Assembly (NCBI GenBank): GCA_958295865.1
Contig: CATQHF010000006.1
Coordinates: forward strand, 62,001-126,000
Direction: 5' to 3'
DNA: 64,000 nt
Source: an uncultured Dehalococcoidia bacterium
GTDB taxonomy: Bacteria; Chloroflexota; Dehalococcoidia; Lucifugimonadales; JADFKI01
Shown: positions 50,698-59,257 of the stretch, piece after piece
Position numbering within the stretch: the first letter of the stretch is position 1
How the letters are laid out: each line of letters opens with the position of its first letter
Position numbers and translations under genes: made by a program
The notes under the pieces: generated by a model
Told to the model about the DNA's origin: nothing
The model's input: the letters and a program-made list of their open reading frames with translations, nothing else
Databases searched by the model: none

Positions 50698-51615
50698 TTA
50701 GCCGTGCTTCTGCCTGTCGATGTCGCCCTCATCGGTTCGCAGAAACTCCAGGAACGCCCGTTGAGCCGCCGACAGATGCTTGCCGTCGCGGTAGAACACC
50801 GACAGCGGCCTAACGCAGTTCCAATGCTTCACATTCAGCACCTTGATGAACCCGGCGGCAACATCCGGCGTAACCGCGAACTCGGACAGTACGCCCAGCC
50901 CAAGCCCTGCGGCAACGGCGCGCTTGATTGCTTCATTGCTTCCAAGCTCCATCGTTACGCGCGCTTCCACTTTGCGCGCGCTCAGCAGCTTCTCCGCCGT
51001 GCTTCGCGTCGCCGACCCCGACTCCCTCATGATGAACTCATGCTTCCTCAGGTCCCTTACGCTAATCTCATCCTGCTGTGCCAACGGATGGTCGGGAGCC
51101 GCTATGAACACGATGCGGTCTTCCACATACGGGAAAGACGCCAGCCCCTTCAGGTTCACCGGCGCGCCCGCCATTCCGATGTCCAGCTCATGATTGTGTA
51201 TCCGGTCTATGACCGACTGCGTATTTGAAATCGTCAGCGCAACCTGGATGCCCTTGTGCATCCGCCTAAACTTGCCGATGACCCACGGCAGGATGTACTC
51301 GCCCGGCGTCGTGGATGAGCCGATGGTCAGCCTGCCCGAATGAAGCCCCTGTATGTCCTGCACTACATTGTGCATCTCATCGGCGAGCGCGAATATCCGC
51401 TGCGAGTAGCCGAAGACGGCTTCACCCGTCTCCGTAAGCCGCAGTTCGCGCCGCATCCGATGCAGCAGCGATGCGCCCAGCGACTTCTCCAGCTCGCGCA
51501 CCTGTATGGACACCGCCGGCTGGCTGATGGAAAGTTCCTGTGCCGCCTTTGAGAAACTCTGAAGCCGCGCCACCTTGTAGAAGATATAAAGCTGGTGAAA
51601 ATTGGTTGAGTTCAT
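50698..51615 (-). CDS. LysR family transcriptional regulator
   Basis: The 305-residue product begins NFHQLYIFYKVARLQSFSKA with the winged HTH SQPAVSIQVRELEKSLGASL (residues ~32-51). The substrate-binding domain starts with LTIGSSTTPGEYILP and has MAGAP, FIMRESGSATRS and GLGLGVLSEF. It resembles the CysL/CbbR branch. ATG 51615 is the natural start; the upstream extension to 51822 antisense to the YIP1 gene has no match. It lies divergently from the YIP1 gene at 51705, which may be its target, with a palindrome at 51621-51636. Confidence 0.92.
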   Translation of the reverse strand: MNSTNFHQLYIFYKVARLQSFSKAAQELSISQPAVSIQVRELEKSLGASLLHRMRRELRLTETGEAVFGYSQRIFALADEMHNVVQDIQGLHSGRLTIGSSTTPGEYILPWVIGKFRRMHKGIQVALTISNTQSVIDRIHNHELDIGMAGAPVNLKGLASFPYVEDRIVFIAAPDHPLAQQDEISVRDLRKHEFIMRESGSATRSTAEKLLSARKVEARVTMELGSNEAIKRAVAAGLGLGVLSEFAVTPDVAAGFIKVLNVKHWNCVRPLSVFYRDGKHLSAAQRAFLEFLRTDEGDIDRQKHG

Positions 51616-51620
51616 AAGCC

Positions 51621-51636
51621 AAAGGTTATAATCTTT
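51621..51636. promoter_or_regulatory. Divergent promoter region with near-palindrome
   Basis: AAAGGTTATAATCTTT is nearly self-complementary and contains a perfect TATAAT (51627-51632) for the plus-strand YIP1 gene. A TTGAGT at 51606-51611 gives a short 15-base spacing. The A/T symmetry resembles a LysR-type operator, and the LysR gene starts 6 bp away on the other strand. Confidence 0.5.
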
Positions 51637-51704
51637 GTGTGCATCTTCGCGGGTCATTATACACCAACTGCAAACCCACGCACAAAAGGAACGAGGTAAC
51701 TCAA

Positions 51705-52235
51705 TTGTTGAACAGGGCGTTACGCGCCGCGCTGCTGAACGGCAGCCTATACCGCCAGCTTTCGGACGAGCCGCAGGAAATCTTCTACGCGCTCGCCATA
51801 GTCCTGCTGTCGGGAATAACATTAGGAGTGGGAATCGAATCTATGCAACTCCCCAAATGGGAGGGCGCTGATATATGGATACTCGTTATGTTCTCCGTCT
51901 GGACGCGCTTTGTAGGGTGGTTCCTCTGGGCGGGAGTCGTCTATATCATCGGTACTAAAGTGTTTGGAGGGCAAGCGGGTTATAGGCGCATCCTTCGAAG
52001 CATCGGCATGACCTTCGCTCCCGGCGTATTGGCGCTTTTTAGCGGGATACCGATTGTCGGCATCTACATGATGGGGCTGTCGTTTTTATGGCTGTTCCCT
52101 GCCGGTATGATTGCTATACGGGAGACGCAGCGCTTGAATTGGGTGCAAGTTTCAATATGCAACATAATAGGCTGGTCTCTGGGCGTCGTTGCGCTGCCTA
52201 TGCTGCTATTCCAGACCACGCGCTACACACCTTGA
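51705..52235 (+). CDS. YIP1 family membrane protein
   Basis: The 176-residue product has four hydrophobic helices (approx. residues 28-48, 60-85, 105-130, 150-172) in the Yip1 domain pattern. These include WTRFVGWFLWAGVVYIIGTK, ILRSIGMTFAPGVLALFSGI and IPIVGIYMMGLSFLWLF. Start TTG 51705 is 8 bases after GAGG (51693-51696). Bacterial YIP1 proteins are of unknown function and may be transport-related. It is probably regulated by the divergent LysR gene. Confidence 0.8.
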   Translation: MLNRALRAALLNGSLYRQLSDEPQEIFYALAIVLLSGITLGVGIESMQLPKWEGADIWILVMFSVWTRFVGWFLWAGVVYIIGTKVFGGQAGYRRILRSIGMTFAPGVLALFSGIPIVGIYMMGLSFLWLFPAGMIAIRETQRLNWVQVSICNIIGWSLGVVALPMLLFQTTRYTP

Positions 52236-52295
52236 CACTTACGCCCTATGCTACAATAGCCGCATCCGCGACGACAGCCCATCGGAGGCTTGACG

Positions 52296-53165
52296 ATGAC
52301 AACACGGCACACCAAAGCGGCGTCGGCAACTACCGCCGCCATTGATGAAACGCCTTGGTACGACCTCATAGACGATCCCGAACCGCCTGAGGACGCGATG
52401 CAGCAAGCCGACACGATACTCTATGTGATGTCCATACTTCAGGCGCGATACGGCAACGACCCCAATACACTCCGGTCCGAGCAGAGCAACGTCGTGTACG
52501 ACTCCGAGATACGCGGCTCAGTCGTCGCGCCCGACGGCTATGTCGTGTTCGGAGTGGACGCCAGGGCGATAGAGCGAGACCGCCGAAGCTACCGCATAGA
52601 TGAGTGGGGCGAGCCGCCCGCGTTCGTGCTGGAGGTAGCCTCGGAGAGCACGGCAGCGAGAGACCTGACCGAAAAGCGCGAGATATACGCGCGGATGGGC
52701 GCGCGGGAATACTGGCGTCTGGACAAGAGAACCGAATACTACGGCGAACCGCTCGTAGGTGAGCGGCTTGTGGACGGTGAGTATCGACGCTGTGAGCTTC
52801 ATGTGGAAGCCAACGGCGATATATGGTCGCGCAGCGAAGCTTTGGGCGTGGACTTCTTCTTTCGTGTAGAAGAAGGCGCGGGCAGATTCTTGCTTCGGGA
52901 CAGCATTACCGGCAAATGGCTGCACAATCTGCCTGAGGAGATTGCCGCCCACGCCGGAACGGAAGTCGCGCGGCAAGCGGAAGCAGTCGCGCGGCAAGCG
53001 GCGGAAGCGCGGGCGCAAACGGAAGCAGTCGCGCGGCAAGCGGCGGAAGCGCAAGCGCAAGCGGCAGAAGCGGCGCGGCAAGCGGAAGAAGCCGCGCGAC
53101 TGGCATCTGAGGCGCGAAACCGTGAACTCATGGCGGAGATCGAACGCCTGCGCCGCCGTCAGTGA
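52296..53165 (+). CDS. Uma2 family endonuclease-like protein, tandem copy 2a
   Basis: The 289-residue product has RIDEWGEPPAFVLEVASEST and REYWRLDKRTEYYGEPL of the PD-(D/E)xK core, and a C-terminal Ala/Gln/Arg-rich coiled coil with repeated VARQAAEARAQTEA blocks. ATG 52296 follows GGAGG by 8 bases. It is almost identical to the next gene over the first ~200 residues, but the coiled coil has a different number and order of blocks. The leader CGACGACAGCCCATCGGAGG is shared. The target is unknown. Confidence 0.88.
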   Translation: MTTRHTKAASATTAAIDETPWYDLIDDPEPPEDAMQQADTILYVMSILQARYGNDPNTLRSEQSNVVYDSEIRGSVVAPDGYVVFGVDARAIERDRRSYRIDEWGEPPAFVLEVASESTAARDLTEKREIYARMGAREYWRLDKRTEYYGEPLVGERLVDGEYRRCELHVEANGDIWSRSEALGVDFFFRVEEGAGRFLLRDSITGKWLHNLPEEIAAHAGTEVARQAEAVARQAAEARAQTEAVARQAAEAQAQAAEAARQAEEAARLASEARNRELMAEIERLRRRQ

Positions 53166-53253
53166 ACCAAGATGGTTGAGCCTGTCCTTGCCCATACAAC
53201 CAACACTGCTACAATAGCCGCACCAGCGACGACAGCCCATCGGAGGCTTGACG

Positions 53254-54168
53254 ATGACAACACGGCACACCAAAGCGGCGTCGGCAACCGCCGCCGTCGA
53301 TGAAACGCCTTGGTACGACCTCATAGACGATCCCGAACCGCCTGAGGACGCGATGCAGCAAGCCGACACGATACTCTATGTGATGTCCATACTTCAGGCG
53401 CGATACGGAAGCGATCCCAATACCCTCTGGTCCAGGCGGACCAACATCGTGTACGACTCCGCAATACGCGGCTCAGTCGTCGCGCCCGACGGCTATGTCG
53501 TGTTCGGAGTGGACGCCATGGCGATAGAGCGAGACTGCCGAAACTACCGCATAGACGAATGGGGCGAGCCGCCCGCGTTCGTGATGGAGGTAGCCACGGA
53601 GAGCACGGCAACGAGAGACCTGACCGAAAAGCGTGAGATATACGCGCGGATGGGTGCGTGGGAATACTGGCGTCTGGACAAGAGAACCGAATACTACGGC
53701 GAACCGCTAGTAGGTGAGCGGCTTGTGGACGGCGAGTATCGACGCTGTGAGATTCATGTGGAAGCCAACGGGGATATATGGTCGCGCAGCGAGGCTTTGG
53801 GCGTGGACTTCTTCTTTCGTGTAGAAGAAGGCGAGGGCAGGTTCCTGCTTCGGGACAGCATTACCGGCAAATGGCTGCACAATCTGCCTGAGGAGATTGC
53901 CGCCCACGCCAGAACGAAAGCTGCGCTAGAGGCATCTAAGGCGAGATTGCGAGCGGCGAAAGCGCAGGCGGAAGCGGCGGAAGCGCAGGCGCGAGCGGCT
54001 GAGGCTAAGGCGCAAGCGCAAGCGGCAGAAGTCGCGCGGCAAGCGGCGGAAGCGCGGGCGCAAACGACGGAAGAGGCGCGGCAAGCGGAAGAAGCCGCGC
54101 TACAGGCATCTGAGGCGCGAAACCGCGAACTCATGGCAGAGATCGAACGCCTGCGCCGCCGTCAGTGA
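53254..54168 (+). CDS. Uma2 family endonuclease-like protein, tandem copy 2b
   Basis: The 304-residue near-duplicate of 52296-53165 has the same leader and N-terminal two-thirds, with scattered substitutions (for example RTNIVYDSAIRG for SNVVYDSEIRG). The coiled-coil tail is longer, ALEASKARLRAAKAQAEAAE then further AQARAAEAKAQAQAAE blocks, and ends identically (RNRELMAEIERLRRRQ). The tail could set spacing between the nuclease core and a partner. Confidence 0.88.
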   Translation: MTTRHTKAASATAAVDETPWYDLIDDPEPPEDAMQQADTILYVMSILQARYGSDPNTLWSRRTNIVYDSAIRGSVVAPDGYVVFGVDAMAIERDCRNYRIDEWGEPPAFVMEVATESTATRDLTEKREIYARMGAWEYWRLDKRTEYYGEPLVGERLVDGEYRRCEIHVEANGDIWSRSEALGVDFFFRVEEGEGRFLLRDSITGKWLHNLPEEIAAHARTKAALEASKARLRAAKAQAEAAEAQARAAEAKAQAQAAEVARQAAEARAQTTEEARQAEEAALQASEARNRELMAEIERLRRRQ

Positions 54169-54198
54169 ACCAACCTATTCCGTCCATGGATGTTAGCC

Positions 54199-55008
54199 CT
54201 ATTCATCCCCGTGCAAGGGCGAAACATACTTGCGAACCACATCCCAGCGCTTCCCAAGCATGCTGCGGATGTTCCGCGATGTAACCGCCTCCACCTCTTC
54301 GACCGTCGTGCCTTGCAGCTCAGCCAGACGGGTAGCGATGACGCGCGTGTGTCGCGGCTCCGTCCAATTCTCGCGCTTCGCCTTGAACGGCTGCGGCGCG
54401 GCGTCCGTCTCCAGTACGATGTTGTCCAGCGAAATCGCCGCCGCTACCTCTTGCAAGTATTTGTACCGCAGCAGCGGGCGCGCCAGCGATATGTAGAACC
54501 CCAAGTCGATTGCGCGCCTTGCCGTGTCCAAGTCCCCTTGGAAGTAGTGCATCACCCCGCCGACCTCATAAGCCCGTTCCTCCCGCAGCACGCGGAACAC
54601 CTCATCATGCGCCTCGCGGCTGTGGAACACTATCGGATAGCCCAACTGCCGCGCCAGCCGTATCTGCTCCCGGAACGCCGTGTACTGCATCGCCCTGTCA
54701 GGCGCGCCCTCCATGAAGTCCAGCCCCACTTCGCTGACCACCAGCGTCTTCTCATTCGCCACCGCCAGCCGCTCGAGGCGCTCATAGGTAGCATCGGTGA
54801 ACGGTTCTTCGATGTCCATCGGATGTATCCCCACCCCGGAAAAGAAGTCCGCGAACTTGCCCGACAGCGCGATTGAACGCTCAGACGACGACAGCGTCGT
54901 CCCCGCCGATATGACGAAGCCCACGCCCACGTCGCGCCCTCGCTCCAGCACCTCCGACACCTCGGCGTCGGTGTACGAATCCAGATGAACATGGCAGTCA
55001 ATCAGCAT
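54199..55008 (-). CDS. tatD: TatD family metal-dependent hydrolase
   Basis: The 269-residue TIM-barrel amidohydrolase has LIDCHVHLDSY (metal His pair), GVGIHPMDIEE, VVSEVGLDFM, IVFHSREAHDEVFRVL and VMHYFQGDLDTARRAIDLGF. NIVLETDAAP holds the last Asp. TatD proteins are DNases or DNA repair exonucleases with additional roles. The start ATG 55008 has AAGGA 11 bases upstream. No other tat gene is nearby. Confidence 0.93.
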   Translation of the reverse strand: MLIDCHVHLDSYTDAEVSEVLERGRDVGVGFVISAGTTLSSSERSIALSGKFADFFSGVGIHPMDIEEPFTDATYERLERLAVANEKTLVVSEVGLDFMEGAPDRAMQYTAFREQIRLARQLGYPIVFHSREAHDEVFRVLREERAYEVGGVMHYFQGDLDTARRAIDLGFYISLARPLLRYKYLQEVAAAISLDNIVLETDAAPQPFKAKRENWTEPRHTRVIATRLAELQGTTVEEVEAVTSRNIRSMLGKRWDVVRKYVSPLHGDE

Positions 55009-55058
55009 CGGCAGCGTTCCTTATAAATGTAGTATTATTCTTTTCATGAGATGACTTC

Positions 55059-55259
55059 TAGGTTCTGTTGACATTTTGACTTTTCATCTCGTCATTCCTG
55101 CCCACTTACCCGTCATTCCTGCGAAAGAACGTCACCCCTGCGAAAGCAGGGGCAGGAATCCAGCGCTTTGGGATAGCCCTAAAATATGCGAATGTGCCTA
55201 CATTCTGAGGTTCTGGATTCCCGTGAAAACGGGAATGACACAAATGTCCACACAACCTA
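55059..55259. repeat. Family A repeat element, 201 bp (in a 332-bp gene-free gap)
   Basis: TAGGTTCTGTTGACATTTTG at the left and CAAATGTCCACACAACCTA at the right, flanked by TA. Inside are GTCATTCCTGC words, the CCCCTGCGAAAGCAGGGG hairpin and CCCGTGAAAACGGG. It is the best reference copy in the window. The remaining bases of the gap to 55340 show no gene. Confidence 0.75.
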
Positions 55260-55340
55260 TTGTGATAGCCTTGTATCCAGCATTATACAAAACTCAACGC
55301 CGTCGTTTAACCCTGTACATCTATTATGTGAACGCATCCC

Positions 55341-57161
55341 TTGAAATCGCTGCATCGCCGCCCCATCATTGGGTTTCTCGCCCTCTCCCTCTGCATACTG
55401 CTGGGCATGTCGTCCATCGCCTGCTCAGACGACACCGCTGCGCCGCCGCCTGCTGCCGCCACCGCCGTCATAGACCGGCCTGCGACAACGCCGCCGCAAG
55501 CCAACCCTACGCCACGACAAACCGTCGCCGCGCCCACGCCTGAACCGACTCAGCCACCGCCGTTGCCCACGATAGTGCCGACTCAGCCGCCACCGCCGCC
55601 CACCGCTGCCCCCACCGTCGTTGCGACGCCCGTCCCGATGACCACGCCGCCCGCAGCCGAAACCTCTGAGCGGCATGGAGGCGCTCTGAACCTCATCAGC
55701 CGCCGCAACATCCGCCATCAAGATGTGCATCAGGATGTATCCGCCGCCCTGTCCACTTGGGGGCCCGGTATCGCTTACAGCCGCCTCATGCGCTTCCGAA
55801 GCGGCGCGGATGTAGCGTTGCCCAGCCTTGCCGTCGAGTGCGAGCTGTGCGACGGCTGGACGATGCTAGACGACGCTACATTCGAGTTCACCCTGCGCGG
55901 CGATCCGCTCTGGCAAGACCTGCATCCGGTCAACGGAAGGCCGCTTGTCGCCGCCGACATAGCCTTCAGCTACGAGCGCCAGCGTGCCGAGGGCGCGCCC
56001 AACGCCCCCTTGCTCCATATCATAGACACCATTGACGCGCCCGCGGACGACCGCCTGCGAATCACCCTTCACGCCGCGGACGCCGATTTCCTCACCGCGC
56101 TCGCCGACGGCCACTCCAAGATTGTCGCCAAGGAAGCGGTGGAACTCAGCGGCGACCTCAAGAACGGCCCCACCGTCGGCTCAAGCCCATGGATTCTCGC
56201 CGAAACGCAGCCCGACGCCTCGCACATCTTCCGGCGCAACGACGACTACTTCGAGCCGGACATGCCAATGCTCGACCAAATCCGCATACACATCATTACC
56301 GACGACGGCACTGCCTACGCCGCCTTCCGCGTTCACAAGGTCGATGTGCATCAGCTCCAGCCGCGCGAATGGGAAGATTTTCACACGCAGCAGCCCGACG
56401 CCGCTATCCTGCGCTACAAAGAGATTGGCACGGGCTTGGAGGTGGCTTTCAACACTGCCGAGCCGCCCTTCGACGACCTGCGCGTGCGTCAGTCCGCGAT
56501 GCTCGCAATGGATCCATGGGGCGCAATCGCCGACATCTGGGGTTCCGCCGCATACTTGACGCAAGGAGCGCCGCTCGCGAGCGCCGATTGGCAGCTGTCC
56601 GACGACGAGCTGCGCGGCTACTTCAACGACCGGCGGCGCGCCGGCGCGCTGCTTGCCGATGCCGCCATTCCGCTGCCCATCCCCGTCGCTGTCAAGGTAG
56701 GCGACTTTGGCGCGCGCTATCAGCAACACGCCGAGCGCATCAGAGAAAAGATGCGGGCGGTAGGCTTCGACCCAAGCCTTGAAGTCGTGGACAGGCGGCG
56801 CTTTGGCGAAGATGTCTGGTTCGGCGGCAACTACAAGATGTTCATCGGCCCCACCGCGCCGGTCGCATCGCCCAACGGTTACCTGCTGCCCCTACTCGCT
56901 AGTTCAGGCGCATGGAACACCACCGGACACGCCAACGATGCGCTCGATGCCCTCATACTGGCGCAGGCTCAGGAGTACGACCCCATCGCGCGCCAAGAAC
57001 TGGTGATGGACGCGCAGCGAATTGCCCTTGAAAACGCCTACCGCTTTATGCCCGCCGCGACCGTCTCTCTATGGGCGTCTTGGCCTCAGGTGCAGGACTT
57101 CACGCCCAACTTCGCCGCCTCCGAATACTCCCACTGGTCCCGCGTTTGGATAAGAGAGTAG
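55341..57161 (+). CDS. Lipoprotein solute-binding protein (SBP_bac_5, peptide/nickel ABC type)
   Basis: The 606-residue product has signal and lipobox FLALSLCILLGMSSIACSDD (Cys ~28), then an ~80-residue Pro/Thr/Ala-rich tether, and a solute-binding domain with HGGALNLISRRNI, LRGDPLWQDLHPVNGRPLVA, ADIAFSYERQRAEG and GPTVGSSPWILAETQPD. It would be the periplasm- or surface-side receptor of a peptide or nickel importer. No permease or ATPase genes are next to it. Start TTG 55341 has no clear ribosome site. Short Pro-rich repeats (PTEPTQPPP-like) mark the tether. Confidence 0.9.
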   Translation: MKSLHRRPIIGFLALSLCILLGMSSIACSDDTAAPPPAAATAVIDRPATTPPQANPTPRQTVAAPTPEPTQPPPLPTIVPTQPPPPPTAAPTVVATPVPMTTPPAAETSERHGGALNLISRRNIRHQDVHQDVSAALSTWGPGIAYSRLMRFRSGADVALPSLAVECELCDGWTMLDDATFEFTLRGDPLWQDLHPVNGRPLVAADIAFSYERQRAEGAPNAPLLHIIDTIDAPADDRLRITLHAADADFLTALADGHSKIVAKEAVELSGDLKNGPTVGSSPWILAETQPDASHIFRRNDDYFEPDMPMLDQIRIHIITDDGTAYAAFRVHKVDVHQLQPREWEDFHTQQPDAAILRYKEIGTGLEVAFNTAEPPFDDLRVRQSAMLAMDPWGAIADIWGSAAYLTQGAPLASADWQLSDDELRGYFNDRRRAGALLADAAIPLPIPVAVKVGDFGARYQQHAERIREKMRAVGFDPSLEVVDRRRFGEDVWFGGNYKMFIGPTAPVASPNGYLLPLLASSGAWNTTGHANDALDALILAQAQEYDPIARQELVMDAQRIALENAYRFMPAATVSLWASWPQVQDFTPNFAASEYSHWSRVWIRE

Positions 57162-57176
57162 GGGACTGCCCCGCGC

Positions 57177-58082
57177 TCAAAGTCCCTGCCCATCGACATC
57201 ATCAGCCCCGTCGTCCCCCGGACTCTGGCTTCTCAGAAAGTTCTCCAGCTCGCGCACCATCGTCTCAGGGCTGGGGATGTCCTCGCTGACCGTATGCGCG
57301 TCGTCATACCGCCGCTCCAGCCGCCTGACATAGTTGCTCACATCCGGCTGCTTGGCGATGACCTTGGTCACCTCTTCTTGGTAGGCGCTGCCCGCTATGT
57401 GAAGCTCTTCAAGGTCAACATCGATGTCAATCAGGCTTCGCAGGCGTGTCAGCAGCGCGTGGCTCACCTTCGGGTCGGGCGATGTGTTCACATAGTGCGG
57501 GCAGTGTCCCCAGATGCTGGCATGCGTCATGCCCGCCCGCGTGCAGGCGTCCGTGAACGCCGTATGTATGCCCGTCGGCCCCTGGTAGCCTGAGTTCTTG
57601 ATGCCAAGCCACTCCGCTTTCTGCGTCAGCTCATGCGAACTCGCCCCGCCCGTTACGCGTGGCTCGCGTGTGTGCGGCACGGCATCCAGCAGCGCGCCAA
57701 GCGACACGATTAGCCCCACCTCATGCCTCTGCGCCACCGTCGTCAGGATGTTCGAGTAGGTGCGCCACTTGAGGTTTGGCTCTGTGCCCATGAACAGCAG
57801 CAGCGCGCGCGATTCGTCCTTAGGGGAATAGTAGTACAGATCGTTCTGCGGCCAGCGAATGATGCGCTCACCCCGCCGGTTCACCCGCGAGTGCGGCCTG
57901 ACATGCGTGAAGTCGTAGAACTCTTCGGGATCAATCTCCGCGAACCGCTTCGCGCGCAGCTTGCGTACAAGAAACCGAACCGCCCTAGTCGCTGCTTCGG
58001 CGGCGTCCGGCCAGCCCGCGAATGCGACCAGCATCGTAGGCAATTTGCCTTCCGGCGTATCGTGCTCAATCAGCCCATCCAT
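57177..58082 (-). CDS. PAC2 family (proteasome assembly chaperone-like) protein
   Basis: The 301-residue product shows the PAC2 pattern MLVAFAGWPDAAEAATRAVR, LLLFMGTEPNLKWRTYSNIL, RHEVGLIVSLGALLDAVPHTR and GPTGIHTAFTDACTRAG. Two later segments are ASIWGHCPHYVNTSPDPKVS and RSLIDIDVDLEELHIAG. Bacterial PAC2 proteins are found in Actinobacteria and Chloroflexi and their function is not settled. It lies 16 bp convergent with the solute-binding protein gene. Confidence 0.88.
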   Translation of the reverse strand: MDGLIEHDTPEGKLPTMLVAFAGWPDAAEAATRAVRFLVRKLRAKRFAEIDPEEFYDFTHVRPHSRVNRRGERIIRWPQNDLYYYSPKDESRALLLFMGTEPNLKWRTYSNILTTVAQRHEVGLIVSLGALLDAVPHTREPRVTGGASSHELTQKAEWLGIKNSGYQGPTGIHTAFTDACTRAGMTHASIWGHCPHYVNTSPDPKVSHALLTRLRSLIDIDVDLEELHIAGSAYQEEVTKVIAKQPDVSNYVRRLERRYDDAHTVSEDIPSPETMVRELENFLRSQSPGDDGADDVDGQGL

Positions 58083-58270
58083 CTGTAAATCCCCCCGTCC
58101 TTATGCCCATATTCTAGCACCATACGCCAAAATATGCCAAGATGATGCCGTTGCCGCCTTCCCTGACTGCCCATCCATGTTAGCCGCCGCCCCTTCGTGT
58201 TATAATCGCAGCGCAAACTAATACTCGTATGCGTAAATATGCCCTTATACCTTATGGAGGTGCGCCTTCT

Positions 58271-59206
58271 ATGCCTGACAACATCGTGGGAATCGCGGTG
58301 CCCGCTCCCGACGCCCAATCCGTCATCAACTCAATCGTCGAAGCCGAGAGCGTCGGCATCCGCGCTGCATGGCTCACATCCGGCGGCGACGCGGGCGACG
58401 CGCTGACAACCCTCGCCGTCGCTGCCGACCGCACCAACAGCATCCTGCTCGGCACATCCATCATGCAAACATGGTCGCGCCATCCCATAACTGCGGCACG
58501 ACAGGCGCAGACGATAGACGCCGTCGCGCCCGGACGCCTGCAACTCGGCGTAGGCCCCGGACACCTCCAAGCGATGCGCCAGACCTTTGGCGTGGGCTTC
58601 CAAGCGCCACTGAGCCATCTTACCGAATATGTGAGGGTACTCAAGACGCTGCTGCATGAGGGCGAAATAGACTTCCAAGGCGAACACATCGTCGCCGCCG
58701 CATCCCTGCCCGCGCCCGCGAATGTCGCTGTCATGGCGTCCGCCCTGCGCCCCCGCTCGTTCGAGATGTGCGGCGCGGAGGGCATCGGCGCGATAAGCTG
58801 GGTCTGCCCGCATCCGTATGTCCGCGATGTCGCGCTCCCCGCGATGAAAGCAGGCGCGCAGCAAGCCGGTCACGACACGCCCCCGCTCGTAGTCCACGCG
58901 CCCGTCTGCGTAACCGACGACCTCGCGGCGGCGCGGCAGGGCGTCCGCGACCAGCTCGGCTACTTCCCATACACCCCCTTCTATGCGCGCATGTTCGCCG
59001 CCGCGGGCTTCCAGCGCGCCGACGATACCGGCTGGACGGACGAGATGCTCGACTCCGTGCTTCTCGCCGGAGACGAAGCCGCCGTCGCCGCGCAAATCCG
59101 CGCGATATTCGACTGGGGCGCGGACGAACTGCTCGCCAGCATCGTAACCGTCGGCGACCCCGACGAATCCCGCCTCCGCACCATGCGCCTACTCGCCGAT
59201 GCCTAG
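58271..59206 (+). CDS. LLM-class flavin-dependent oxidoreductase (second copy)
   Basis: The 311-residue luciferase-like barrel has GIAVPAPDAQSVINSIVEAE, RAAWLTSGGDAGDALTTLAV, ILLGTSIMQTWSRHPITAAR and the APGRLQLGVGPGHLQAM site. ATG 58271 follows GGAGG by 10 bases; an ATG at 58229 is in frame but lacks a site. TATAAT occurs upstream at 58200-58205. The likely cofactor is F420 or FMN and the substrate is unknown. The next gene, an enolase-family enzyme, follows after 51 bases and may share the transcript. Confidence 0.88.
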   Translation: MPDNIVGIAVPAPDAQSVINSIVEAESVGIRAAWLTSGGDAGDALTTLAVAADRTNSILLGTSIMQTWSRHPITAARQAQTIDAVAPGRLQLGVGPGHLQAMRQTFGVGFQAPLSHLTEYVRVLKTLLHEGEIDFQGEHIVAAASLPAPANVAVMASALRPRSFEMCGAEGIGAISWVCPHPYVRDVALPAMKAGAQQAGHDTPPLVVHAPVCVTDDLAAARQGVRDQLGYFPYTPFYARMFAAAGFQRADDTGWTDEMLDSVLLAGDEAAVAAQIRAIFDWGADELLASIVTVGDPDESRLRTMRLLADA

Positions 59207-59257
59207 CTAAATCCCCTCCATCCCGTTAGCGCCGTCCGTATAAGGAGAAAGCAAGCC

